Source of the DNA: Streptomyces sp. NBC_01439 | GTDB taxonomy: Bacteria > Actinomycetota > Actinomycetes > Streptomycetales > Streptomycetaceae | Assembly (NCBI RefSeq): GCF_036227605.1 | Contig: NZ_CP109487.1 | Location: forward strand, 6,385,501-6,449,500 | Reading direction: 5' to 3' | Length of the DNA stretch: 64,000 bases | Part shown: positions 33,754 through 42,333 of the stretch, in pieces | Layout: each line of letters begins with the position of its first letter | Numbering within the stretch: the stretch's first letter is position 1 | Translations under genes and position numbers: made by a program | Notes under the pieces: model-generated | The model's input: the letters and a program-made list of their open reading frames with translations, nothing else | Databases searched by the model: none | Told to the model about the DNA's origin: nothing

Positions 33754-33779
33754 TGGGTTCGAGTCCCACCCGCCCCACT
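33754..33779 (+). repeat. attR: right 26-bp direct repeat
   Basis: An exact copy of the CAT tRNA 3' end plus CT. No tRNA body precedes it: the upstream bases (GTCACTGAAA) are unrelated to the tRNA anticodon arm. This is the displaced original 3' end of the tRNA gene and marks the right end of the island. Confidence 0.88.
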
Positions 33780-33783
33780 GCGA

Positions 33784-33815
33784 GCCGCAGGTGCAGAAAC
33801 GATCGCACCTGCGGC
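33784..33815 (+). terminator. Hairpin after attR
   Basis: A perfect 11-bp stem (GCCGCAGGTGC / GCACCTGCGGC) with a 10-base loop lies 4 bases after attR. It is probably the chromosomal terminator of the CAT tRNA before the island inserted. It stands in the same position relative to the tRNA end as the hairpin at 16378. Confidence 0.7.
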
Positions 33816-34264
33816 TTCGGTGTTTCCGGCGCCGTTGTGCCCTCAGGCGGGCCGGGCGCACGCCTGTGGCGGGGAACCGCCCGGGAGCGAGCCCCCCGGG
33901 TGACCTGCTCGCGCCGTCGGCGCGGCACGCGGAACGCCGCCTCCTCTGCCGCGTCGCGCCCGCCCGTACAGGACCGTGGCGGTCGTCGCCCTGGAACGGC
34001 GACCCCGGCGGCGCGCATCAGCGGCGCCCGGCCGCGCCGCGGCCCGTTCCGGCGGCCGGCTCAAGGCCTTGCCCCGGGAAGACCACGCCGCTCGCGGAAG
34101 GTCCTTGCGGCCGGGTGGACGGAGCCGGGAGATGGCCCGCTCGCGTGGCCCGCCATCACGGCGACTGCTCCTCGCACGGCCGGATTTCTCGCGCCGGGAA
34201 TTGTCGCCGCCGATCCCATCATGTGACGAGGAGCTGACCATCCTGTCGTTCATACGCTGACGCC
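33816..34264. other. Gene-free stretch before the dynamin operon
   Basis: About 450 bases without a supportable gene. The long overlapping frames here are Arg/Pro-rich out-of-frame readings. The promoter of the dynamin operon should lie in the last 100 bases (GGATTTCTCGCGCCGGGAATTG region), but no confident -35/-10 pair was found. Confidence 0.5.
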
Positions 34265-36199
34265 GTGACGGAACAGCTGGTGGTTGACGGTCTCGGAGCG
34301 GGTTGGACCTCTGTGGTCAGCGGGCATCTGCGGTGGATCGAGGGGCAACTCGACGGCCTCGGCCTGCCGACCGAACGGTCCGACGAGCTGCGGGCCCGGC
34401 TTCTCGCGGTCCAGGCACGGGCAGCCGACCCGCAGTTGCGGGTGGCCGTCTTCGGTGAGGCGTCCAGTGGCAAGAGCACCCTGCTCAACGCCTTCCTGCG
34501 GCGCCGGTTGCTGCCCTCCTCCGCCCGCGTGACGACGCGTACGACCACGGTGCTGGAATACCGCGAGGGCGCCGAGGGACTGACGGTGAGGACCGCGGAC
34601 GACTCCTACCTGGAGTGGCCGTCCGCGCCGTTCGCCGGGTGGGCGGGGCGGGGGCGGGAGGCCGGGCCGGACACGTTGGAGCGGGCGCTGCAGCGGGTGC
34701 TGACCACGGCACTGGCGGACGAGGTGGCCAGTTTGCGGGTGCTCTCGCCGGTCCGGCTGCTGGGCGGCGGAGTCACGGTGATCGACACCCCGGGGTTCAA
34801 CGTGACCGAGCGGGGGCACCGGGAGCTGGCCGAGGCCGCGGCGCGGCACGCGGACGTGGCGCTCGTGGTGGTGCCCGCCGTCGCGGCGATGTCGTTGACC
34901 CTGGTGGACTTCCTCACCGGTCCGCTGCGTGATCACCACGACCGGTGCGCGTTCGTCCTCACCAAGCTCGACCTCCTCGACGAAGACGAACGCTCCGAAG
35001 CCGTCGCGGTGGTCGAGCGCCGGCTCAGCGAACTGGGATGCACGGATCCACTGCTGCTGCCCTGCGCCCCGGGCAAGGCGTTGGGCGAGATCGAGGCCGT
35101 CGGCGTCCGCGGGCCGGGCCATCTCGCGTCCTTCCTCGAGGTGGAGGCGAGCATCGCGCAATTCGCCGCGGACAGCCGCCGGTCGGCCGTCGCCGCCACG
35201 ACGCTCGGGCTGCTCTCGGAACTGCTGGCGGCGGTGGAGGAGACGGCCGAGGCCCGGCGGGCCGCGCTCGGCCGGGGAGAGCGCGAGCTGGCGGCCCTGA
35301 CGCTGCCGGACTTCCCCGCCTTCCTCGACACCTGGGCCGCGCGCACGCGGCACCGGGCCGCGACCGAGCTGACTCCCGCCCTGAACCGGGCGTCACCGCA
35401 TTCCCGTACGACGCTAGAAGTGAAAGTCGGCAACGCGGTGGCGGGCGAGAAGATCAACGACTTGGCCGGCGCCGCGGAAGAGGTGTCCCGTCTGGTCCGG
35501 AACCACTTGCGGCAAGACGCCCAGCAAGCCGCCCGCAGGACGGCGAACCGGGCCGGCGAGGTGCTGAGCGCCGCCGCCGCGGAACTCGCCCGTGACTTCG
35601 AAGCCCAGTACAGCGCGCTGGTCGACCTGGCCGGGGAGACCAGGACGGCTCCCCCCGTGCCACCGGTGGTGTGGCCGGACCCGCCCGCCCCGGACATGTC
35701 CGACATCGACCGCGCGCTCAGCGCGATCGGCACCCAGCTGACCGCCAGCGGCAAATGGCGTACCGGCGGCGGGGCGATGGCCGGCGCCCTGGCCGGCGGT
35801 CTCGTCGTCCCGGGCATCGGCGCCGTCGTCGGTGGCGTGCTCGGCGCGCTCATCGGGCGCCGCGGCCCCGATGCGACCCGGGAGCAGTTCCTGCAGCAGG
35901 TCAGCCCGGTCATCGCGGCCGCGCACGAGGAGATCGGCGCCCTCGCCTCCTGCCTGCCGCGCGTCGCGGACAGCCTTGCAGAGAGCGTCGCCGCGCTGCG
36001 TCGGCAGTACGACGACGAGTGGCGCGAGGAGATCGCCGGGCTCACCGCAGCCCATGACAGGCGGCGGGCGGAACTGGCCGCCGGGATCGCTCACGCCGAG
36101 GAAACCGCGGTGGCCGCCCGACGGCGCCGTGACGAAGTCGCCGCCCTGCGGCGCCGCACCAGCCGGAACGTCCCCATCCCGAGGAGCCGTGACCAGTGA
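34265..36199 (+). CDS. Dynamin-like GTPase 1
   Basis: A 644-residue bacterial dynamin-like protein. GTPase motifs are G1 GEASSGKST (near residue 62), a Thr-rich G2 region (TTRTTTVLEY), G3 VIDTPGF (near 175) and G4 LTKLD (near 235). A long helical region follows. A Gly-rich hydrophobic hairpin near 505-535 (GAMAGALAGGLVVPGIGAVV) is a likely membrane-inserting paddle. Such proteins polymerise on and remodel membranes. It starts at GTG 34265 and is the first of four overlapping genes; its stop overlaps the next start (GTGA). Confidence 0.87.
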   Translation: MTEQLVVDGLGAGWTSVVSGHLRWIEGQLDGLGLPTERSDELRARLLAVQARAADPQLRVAVFGEASSGKSTLLNAFLRRRLLPSSARVTTRTTTVLEYREGAEGLTVRTADDSYLEWPSAPFAGWAGRGREAGPDTLERALQRVLTTALADEVASLRVLSPVRLLGGGVTVIDTPGFNVTERGHRELAEAAARHADVALVVVPAVAAMSLTLVDFLTGPLRDHHDRCAFVLTKLDLLDEDERSEAVAVVERRLSELGCTDPLLLPCAPGKALGEIEAVGVRGPGHLASFLEVEASIAQFAADSRRSAVAATTLGLLSELLAAVEETAEARRAALGRGERELAALTLPDFPAFLDTWAARTRHRAATELTPALNRASPHSRTTLEVKVGNAVAGEKINDLAGAAEEVSRLVRNHLRQDAQQAARRTANRAGEVLSAAAAELARDFEAQYSALVDLAGETRTAPPVPPVVWPDPPAPDMSDIDRALSAIGTQLTASGKWRTGGGAMAGALAGGLVVPGIGAVVGGVLGALIGRRGPDATREQFLQQVSPVIAAAHEEIGALASCLPRVADSLAESVAALRRQYDDEWREEIAGLTAAHDRRRAELAAGIAHAEETAVAARRRRDEVAALRRRTSRNVPIPRSRDQ

Positions 36200-38043
36200 C
36201 CACTACACCCCCGCCCACGGCGGACTCACCGCCGGAAGACGAACCCGCCACCCCCGTGGCCGATGTCGCCAGCGCCGCCCCCGGCTGGCTGCGACAGGCC
36301 CGCCAGCTCGCCGAGGACCACGGCCAGCACTCCATCCGGGAGGCGCTGGACCTGCTGGCCGCCGGGCGCGGCCGGCCCGCGTTCCGGATCGCGGTGGTGG
36401 GCGAGTTCAACCGCGGCAAGTCCACGGTGATCAACCGGCTCCTGGACCGTGACCTGCTGCCGACGGGGCCCCTTCCGGCCACGTGGGCACCCGTGGTGAT
36501 CCGGGCCTCCGACGAGGAGGGACTGACCCTCGGCTGGCCGGACGGCCGCCGTGAACGGCGCAAGCTCGACGACGACACCCTCTGGGACGGGCTGATCGGG
36601 CCCCCGACGGAACGCGAGCCGGGCGCTCCCGCAGCGCCCCCGGAGCCCGCCGTGACCGTGACCGTGGCGCATGACTGGCTCGCCGGTCTGGACGCAGAAC
36701 TGGTGGACACGCCGGGGGTCAACTCCGGGACGGAGGAGCAGTTCGAGCAGGTGCGCCGGACCGCGGCCGGCAGCGACGCCGTGCTGTTCGTCGTCTCGGC
36801 CCTCTCCCCGGTGAGCATCACCGAGCGGCGCCTCCTCGAAGAGGAGGTCCTCTGTCGGCACGTACCCTTCGTGGCCGTCGTCGTGACCATGCTGGACCTG
36901 GTGGACGGTGACGACCGCGAGGAGGCCGTGCGAGACCTCAGGGCACGACTGTCCGGCCTGCCCGTGCTGATCGCCCCGGCGCCCGGCGGAGGCGAGTCCG
37001 AGCTCGCCTCTCTGCGCTCGCTGTTGGAGGGGTTCGCGCGGGACAGCGAACGGGCGCTGTGGCGTGACAGGGCGATCGCCGCCCAAGTGGCGGACCACTG
37101 CGAGGTGATGGCCCAGATCGCCGCCGAGGCCGACGCGGCGGGTCGGCTGTCGAAAGAGGAGGTCGCGGAACGGGCCGAGCTGGCGCAAGCGCTGCGGGAG
37201 AGCGAAGACAGGGAGTGGGACCGAATCCAAGGCAATTTGACGGCACGTCAACTCCAGCTCGGTACCCGTCTGCGTGAACACGTCCAGAAGGGGCGCGACG
37301 GCATCATCGAACGGCTGCGCTGGGACCTGGAGCGGGCCTCCGACCCGGGCACCTGGTGGGAACGCGACCTGCCGGTCCGGCTGGGGCACGAACTGTCTCT
37401 GCTGGCCCGAAGCTCCGAACGCACGGTCCTGCTGCCGGCCATGGCCGCGGACACCGACTGGCTGGACCGGGAAGTGGCGCACAGGCTGCCGGGTGCGGCG
37501 CGCAGCCCACTGCCCGGGGCGTTGGAGCTGTCCGCCGAGGCGGACGTCGCCGGCGAGGTCTCCAGCCTGTCCAAGACCCGCTTGGCCACCCGGTTGGGCG
37601 CCCAGGGCGGTTCGATCCTCGGTTTTCTGATCGCCTACGCCCGCCAGCGCCAGCGATCAGGCTCCGGCCGGTCCGGAGCGCCACCGATGCTCTACAGCGG
37701 CGTCCTGAGCCTGGTCGGCGGTCTGCTGGCCGAGACGCACATCAGGAACGCCACCGAGGAGCGGCGCCGCCAGGTCGACGCCGTCCTCGTGCGGGCGGTC
37801 GACGAAAGTGCGGGGGCCTTCCAGCGGCGGGCCGTCGACGCACTCGGTGAGGTCTACGCGGACGTGTTCGCCCGACTCCGCGAGTCCCACGGGGCCTGGG
37901 CGGACGCCCGGCGGGCGGCGGCCGAAGCACCATCGGCATCCGGTACGGACTGGCCGCGCCTGGCGAGCGCCGCGACGGAGCTGGCCGGCCGCATCCGTTC
38001 CGCACTCGCCAGCGGCGTGCGGGTCGGGGAGGAAAACGAATGA
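36196..38043 (+). CDS. Dynamin-like GTPase 2
   Basis: A 615-residue protein with G1 GEFNRGKST (near residue 72), G3 VDTPGVN (near 172) and a G4 of TMLD rather than TKxD, which may lower guanine specificity. The helical C-terminal half has one hydrophobic stretch near 475 (GGSILGFLIAY). It starts at GTG 36196 inside the end of gene 1 and is coupled to gene 3 by ATGA. Bacterial dynamins often work as unequal pairs; here three are linked. Confidence 0.87.
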   Translation: MTTTPPPTADSPPEDEPATPVADVASAAPGWLRQARQLAEDHGQHSIREALDLLAAGRGRPAFRIAVVGEFNRGKSTVINRLLDRDLLPTGPLPATWAPVVIRASDEEGLTLGWPDGRRERRKLDDDTLWDGLIGPPTEREPGAPAAPPEPAVTVTVAHDWLAGLDAELVDTPGVNSGTEEQFEQVRRTAAGSDAVLFVVSALSPVSITERRLLEEEVLCRHVPFVAVVVTMLDLVDGDDREEAVRDLRARLSGLPVLIAPAPGGGESELASLRSLLEGFARDSERALWRDRAIAAQVADHCEVMAQIAAEADAAGRLSKEEVAERAELAQALRESEDREWDRIQGNLTARQLQLGTRLREHVQKGRDGIIERLRWDLERASDPGTWWERDLPVRLGHELSLLARSSERTVLLPAMAADTDWLDREVAHRLPGAARSPLPGALELSAEADVAGEVSSLSKTRLATRLGAQGGSILGFLIAYARQRQRSGSGRSGAPPMLYSGVLSLVGGLLAETHIRNATEERRRQVDAVLVRAVDESAGAFQRRAVDALGEVYADVFARLRESHGAWADARRAAAEAPSASGTDWPRLASAATELAGRIRSALASGVRVGEENE

Positions 38044-40016
38044 ACCAAGGAGAGGACGGCCTACCCATGACGACCGAAGAAGGCGGTTACGCTGCCGCCG
38101 ACGCACAGCGGGAGCGGCTGGCCGAGATGTGCCGCGGGGCGCAGAAGGCCGCCGAGCAGATCGGCAACAACGGTGCCGTCAACGACGTGGCGGCGCTGCT
38201 CGAACGGATCGAGAACCAAGTCTTCCACGTGATGGTGGTCGGGGACTTCAACCGGGGGAAGTCCACCTTCGTCAACGCCCTGCTGGGAGACCGGGTGCTG
38301 CCGGTCAAGGCGGTGCCCGCCACGGCCGTGATCACCGAGGTCAGGTTCGGCGAATCGCCGGCCGCACTGCTGTGGACCGAGGACGCGGACGAGCCCGAGG
38401 CGGTCGACCCGGCCCGGCTCATCGAACTCATCACGGTGAACAACGCGACGGGCGCCGAGCGCAGCCCGTACGTCATGGCCGAAGTGTCCTGGCCGCTGGA
38501 GCTGTGCCGCCACAACGTCGTACTGATCGACTCGCCCGGCCTCAACGCGTACGCGACCCACGACGGCATCACCCTCACTCACCTCAGCAAAGCGGATGCG
38601 GTGATCTTCCTGCAGCACGCGATCGCCCCGATGAGCATCAGCGAGTCCGATTTCCTGGAGAAGTACCTGAGTGCGTACGACCCGTTCTTCGTGTTCACCT
38701 ACTTCGACGCCATCGACGATCACGAGCGCGACGACGTCGTCCACTCGGCCCGGCGACGCATCACCACGCTGCGGGGCGAGGACAGGGACGAGGGCCGGTT
38801 CTTCTTCGTCGACGCCAAGTCGGCGCTGCGCGCCCGCATGGCCGAGGACGACGGGGCGTTCCGCCGCACCGGCATGGACGCGGTGGAGAGGCAGCTGGAG
38901 CGGTACCTCGTGACCGATCGCCACAAGGTCAAGTTGCTCGCCCCGGCCCGTACCCTGTGCGACGTCGCCCAGGAACTGCGCCACAACATCCCCTCCGAGC
39001 TGAAGATGCTCGAGTCGGAGAAAGCTGACCTCGAACGGAACTGGACCGCTGCCCAGCAGCCCGTCAAGGAGCTGGAGGCGCTGGCCCGCCAGATCTCCTT
39101 GGACATCCGCAACCAGACCCGTGAGCTGCAGGACCGGGTGGAGAGCCTGCTCGGGGGCTTCCTCACGGGCATCGCCGACGAGGCGCTCCCCATCGCACAG
39201 AGCGTCGACATCACGACCAAGCTCGGCATGAACCCCCTGAAGGCCAAGGAACGCGCCGGGCAGGTGGCGGACGAGATCGCCAACGGCACGGTGAAGGCCA
39301 TGGAGGAGAAGGTCGCCCTCTGGGTGACCGGGTCGCTGAAACTGGTGATCGAGCAGGAGCGGGAGCGGCTCGCCAAGCGGCTGAACGCCGAACTCGTCGC
39401 TTTCGACGAGTCACTGGCCAAGCTGCGGATCGAACTGCAGGGGGCGTCCGGCGCGGCCGTCGGGGGAGATCTGGAAGCCCAACCCCTGACCCGGTTCCTG
39501 GCGGGCGTGGGCGGGTGGGCGATCGGCGGGCCGGCGGGTGTTCTGGTCGGGACGCAGTTCGGGGCGAAGGAGGCGTTGCGTACGGTCCTGCCCTCTCTTG
39601 GCGTCGCCCTGGCCTGGTTGTTCACCCCGTTCGGATTGCCGACGTTGGTTGCGGCCTGGATCGCTCAAGGCTTCTTCCAGGTCAATTTCGCCGGTGACCG
39701 CGTGGAGAAGAAGATGCGGGAGGAGATCGGTCGCGCGATGGCCACCCAGCTGCGGATTGCGGCACCCACGCAGGCGCGGGAGGCCGCACGGGCCTTCGCA
39801 GCGGAGACGATGGAGCCCTTGGAGAGGCAGATCAGCCACGCCATGTCCTCCCGGATCGAGGAACTCACCCGCAGTGTGGTCTCCGCCCGGGCGGCCCTGG
39901 ACCAGGGCGAGGAGGCGGTCGAACAGCGCCGCACCGAACTGAGCCGGCTGGACGACCTCCTGAGCCGGGTCGACGAAGAGACCGGTGACCTCATCGCCGA
40001 GTTGACGAGGATGTGA
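38040..40016 (+). CDS. Dynamin-like GTPase 3
   Basis: A 658-residue protein with G1 GDFNRGKST (near residue 66), G3 LIDSPGLN (near 165) and a G4 position reading TYFD, so the guanine-specifying Lys is missing. Long helices follow, with a hydrophobic region near 485-545 (GGWAIGGPAGVLVGTQFGAK; LAWLFTPFGLPTLVAAWIAQ) suited to membrane insertion. I chose ATG 38040, which overlaps the previous stop (ATGA). ATG 38067, preceded by AGGAGAGG at a long spacing, is an alternative. The stop overlaps the next gene. Confidence 0.86.
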   Translation: MNQGEDGLPMTTEEGGYAAADAQRERLAEMCRGAQKAAEQIGNNGAVNDVAALLERIENQVFHVMVVGDFNRGKSTFVNALLGDRVLPVKAVPATAVITEVRFGESPAALLWTEDADEPEAVDPARLIELITVNNATGAERSPYVMAEVSWPLELCRHNVVLIDSPGLNAYATHDGITLTHLSKADAVIFLQHAIAPMSISESDFLEKYLSAYDPFFVFTYFDAIDDHERDDVVHSARRRITTLRGEDRDEGRFFFVDAKSALRARMAEDDGAFRRTGMDAVERQLERYLVTDRHKVKLLAPARTLCDVAQELRHNIPSELKMLESEKADLERNWTAAQQPVKELEALARQISLDIRNQTRELQDRVESLLGGFLTGIADEALPIAQSVDITTKLGMNPLKAKERAGQVADEIANGTVKAMEEKVALWVTGSLKLVIEQERERLAKRLNAELVAFDESLAKLRIELQGASGAAVGGDLEAQPLTRFLAGVGGWAIGGPAGVLVGTQFGAKEALRTVLPSLGVALAWLFTPFGLPTLVAAWIAQGFFQVNFAGDRVEKKMREEIGRAMATQLRIAAPTQAREAARAFAAETMEPLERQISHAMSSRIEELTRSVVSARAALDQGEEAVEQRRTELSRLDDLLSRVDEETGDLIAELTRM

Positions 40017-41251
40017 TGGCCCGGTACCGCAGACGGCTGTGCTTGGCCGTGGACCTGCGCAAGTACAGCCGTCACGGCTATCGCGCGCAGGAGGACGCGC
40101 AGTACCGGCTCCGGCTCGTGGTCGAGCACGCGCTGCGTCGGTCCCGGGTGCTGCGCGTCCGTGCCCAGCAGCAGGTGCAGGGAGACGGCCAACTCGTCGT
40201 CTTCCCCGCCAGGATCGATGCCGTACGCGTGATTCCCGCCCTGGTCCACGGCCTGCGGGACGGTCTCTACCAGGCGAACCGCACGCCCGGCGCCTTCGGC
40301 CGGATGCGGATGCGGGCCGCCCTCGCGATGGGGGAGGTCTCCCGGGCCGACCGCGGGTACCTGGGCGACTCCGTCGTCCTGGTCAACCGGCTGGTCGACT
40401 CGGACGGACTGCGCGGCGCCCTCGAGGACGCAGAGGGGAGCGACCTGGCGCTGGCCGTGCCGGACGACATGTACCGGGACGTGATCCTGCCCGACGGGCG
40501 GGGGCTGGCCGCCGAGTTCCGCCGGATCGAGGTGGCCGTCGAGAAGAAGGAGTTCGCCAGCGGTGCTTGGCTCCACGTGCCGCCCTCGGCTCCCGTCCGG
40601 GATCCCAGGCCGGAGCCGGTGATCTGGGGTCATTCGCCGACCCGTACGGCGATGCGCGAGTTCGTCGTCCCGGCGCTGGGTGCCGCCCACCTGGCGGCCA
40701 CGGCGCTCTCGCACGGTTCGCCGCTGCGGGAGTGGGTGCTGGGGGGCTCCGGCACCGGTGTCTCGTACGGGGGCGGGGAGCGGGACTTCGAGGACACGGA
40801 CGGTACGGACGGCACGGACGTGCACGAGGACGGTCTGGTCGACGGCCACCCCCCGGGGCGGCACCGGTCGGGCGCCCACCACGGGAGCGGGCCTCACGCG
40901 AGCGGCCACGCCGGAGCCCCCCGGCCCCCGGGCCCGCACCACGCCCCTGCGCACCACGCCCCCGGGCACGACGGAGATCCGCACCACCACGATCCCCATC
41001 ACGCCGATCCGCACCACCAGGACGCGCACCACGGAGATCCGCACCACCACGATCCCCATCACACCGATCCGCACCACCAGGACCCGCATCACGACGATCC
41101 GTACCACCAGGACGGGCACCACACCGATCCGTACCACCCGGACCCGCATCACGACGATCCGGGCCACCACGACCCGTACCACGACGATCCGGGGCACCAC
41201 GACCCCGGTCACCACGACCTCGGCCACCACTTCCACCACGGCGGGCACTGA
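40016..41251 (+). CDS. Class III nucleotidyl-cyclase-like protein with His/Asp-rich tail
   Basis: A 411-residue protein. Residues 8-18 (LCLAVDLRKYS) match the first metal-Asp strand of class III cyclases, and VQGDGQLVVF (about 54-63) matches the hairpin with the second Asp. GYLGDSVVLVNRLVDS (about 114-129) resembles the GDTVNxAxRLxS segment, keeping the Arg but not the transition-state Asn. The purine-specifying Lys is also absent. So it is cyclase-like, possibly inactive or altered in specificity. From about residue 285 the chain is His/Asp/Pro repeats (HHxDP), a likely metal-binding or disordered tail. ATG 40016 overlaps the dynamin 3 stop (TGATG). Confidence 0.72.
   Translation: MARYRRRLCLAVDLRKYSRHGYRAQEDAQYRLRLVVEHALRRSRVLRVRAQQQVQGDGQLVVFPARIDAVRVIPALVHGLRDGLYQANRTPGAFGRMRMRAALAMGEVSRADRGYLGDSVVLVNRLVDSDGLRGALEDAEGSDLALAVPDDMYRDVILPDGRGLAAEFRRIEVAVEKKEFASGAWLHVPPSAPVRDPRPEPVIWGHSPTRTAMREFVVPALGAAHLAATALSHGSPLREWVLGGSGTGVSYGGGERDFEDTDGTDGTDVHEDGLVDGHPPGRHRSGAHHGSGPHASGHAGAPRPPGPHHAPAHHAPGHDGDPHHHDPHHADPHHQDAHHGDPHHHDPHHTDPHHQDPHHDDPYHQDGHHTDPYHPDPHHDDPGHHDPYHDDPGHHDPGHHDLGHHFHHGGH
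40971..41250 (+). repeat. 60-bp tandem repeat encoding the His-rich tail
   Basis: A 60-base unit at 40971-41030 is repeated almost exactly at 41031-41090. A degenerate third copy follows at 41091-41150, then shorter CACGACGATCCG-type units. The unit encodes 20 residues of HHxDP-type sequence, itself made of roughly 5-residue repeats. It probably expanded by slippage or recombination. Confidence 0.8.
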
Positions 41252-41300
41252 CCGACGGCCGAACGCGGCCCGGTTGTACGAGAACTGGGCTGGGGGACGT

Positions 41301-42110
41301 CTACACCGGCCGCGGTGTCGGGCGGGTGGGGGTGGTGGGCGCCGCGGCGACCCCGTGGCCGATGCCCGCGGGGACGTTCCGTTGAGGGGCGTCCCCGTCG
41401 GCGACGAGCGTCAGTACCGATAGGTCCCTGACCAGGACCCGGCGGTAGCCGGTCTCGACGACGCCCCGCTCGCGCAGGGAACGCAGTTCCCGGTGCACGC
41501 TCGGTTCGGAGGCGCCGACCAGCTCCGCCAACTCGGGCTGCGTGAGCGAAACCCCGATCGAGACGCCGGTCGCGCAGGGGTGCCCGTACGCCCGGGCCAA
41601 CTCGAGCAGGACCCGGGCCACCCGTGTCCCCACCGGGCAACCGCCGAAGTCCTGCCGTCGCCGCGTCGCCCAGCGCAGCTTCCCGGCCACCGTGCACATC
41701 ACGGCCTGCGCCGCCTCCTCGTACGTCGCGAGGAGGTCCAGGAACGGCTGCCGGCCTATCAGTTTCGCGCTGCCCGTTCCGGCGGCCACCACCGTGGCGA
41801 CCCGGGGCTGGGCATCGAAACAGGCCAGCTCGCCGACGAGGTCCCCGCCGGCCCGGACCGCCAACAGACCCTCGCGATCGTCCTGCGTCCGGGCCAGCAC
41901 CTTGTACCAGCCGCTGAGGAGGAGGAACACGTACGAGCCGTACTCGCCCTCCCGCAGTAATCGTTCGCCCCGCTCGAATCGCACGTCCCGCCCGAGCCTG
42001 ACCAACTGTTCGCGGGGTTCCTCGGAGAGTCGGCCGAGAAGACTCGCCGCTGGCCAGTGACTGTGCCCCGGCCGTTGAGCGGATCCGCCGACCCCCATAG
42101 GTAACGTCAT
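41301..42110 (-). CDS. Crp/Fnr-family cyclic-nucleotide-binding regulator
   Basis: A 269-residue protein: cNMP-binding domain (LLREGEYGSYVFLLLSGWYK; phosphate-binding cassette VGELACFDAQPRVATV with the Glu and Arg kept) and a C-terminal Crp HTH (VSLTQPELAELVGASEPSVH). I chose ATG 42110 (GAGGGG about 9 bases upstream, MTLPMGVGG); a longer frame to 42242 is unlikely. It is convergent with the cyclase-like gene, 49 bases apart. No Cys cluster for an iron-sulfur centre is evident, so a nucleotide ligand is likelier. Confidence 0.87.
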   Translation of the reverse strand: MTLPMGVGGSAQRPGHSHWPAASLLGRLSEEPREQLVRLGRDVRFERGERLLREGEYGSYVFLLLSGWYKVLARTQDDREGLLAVRAGGDLVGELACFDAQPRVATVVAAGTGSAKLIGRQPFLDLLATYEEAAQAVMCTVAGKLRWATRRRQDFGGCPVGTRVARVLLELARAYGHPCATGVSIGVSLTQPELAELVGASEPSVHRELRSLRERGVVETGYRRVLVRDLSVLTLVADGDAPQRNVPAGIGHGVAAAPTTPTRPTPRPV

Positions 42111-42333
42111 GTACGGGACCCCTCGAATCACTGTTCGTTTTAGGTGGAGATGCCTCCTGCTGGCCCATTGTGTGCCGACCCGATGGTTCGGGCCATGAGA
42201 ATGACTGTTTTGTTGTTGCGTTCGGTGTTTTCGTCGTCGCACTCGGTCGGAGCTGGTGGCGCCGAAGCGGCCCCCGCGGACCCGTACCCCCGGCCGAGGG
42301 GCGCCGGGGGTGCGGGAGTCGGAGCCGGGTCGG

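Larger units (their letters stand above)
16349..33779. mobile_element. tRNA-integrated island carrying a RiPP gene cluster
   Basis: The island is bounded by 26-bp direct repeats, and excision would release a circle of about 17,405 bp. Contents from left: decayed LysE-like, IolB-like and unidentified fragments; a small secreted protein; a regulator, membrane protein and ABC exporter; the RiPP biosynthetic and precursor genes; a SigE-type sigma factor; a 61-residue ORF; and a GPP34 protein. No integrase, excisionase, replication or transfer gene was recognised. It is therefore either a decayed element or one moved by a helper elsewhere. Confidence 0.8.

Noticed and set aside
40930..41250. CRISPR-like repeat array
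   Set aside because: The repeats are contiguous, in frame and encode a His-rich protein tail; there are no spacers and no cas genes.
33754..42110. Dynamin operon as part of the same island
   Set aside because: It lies to the right of attR and I saw no third copy of the 26-bp repeat beyond it. It may still belong to an older insertion at the same hotspot.
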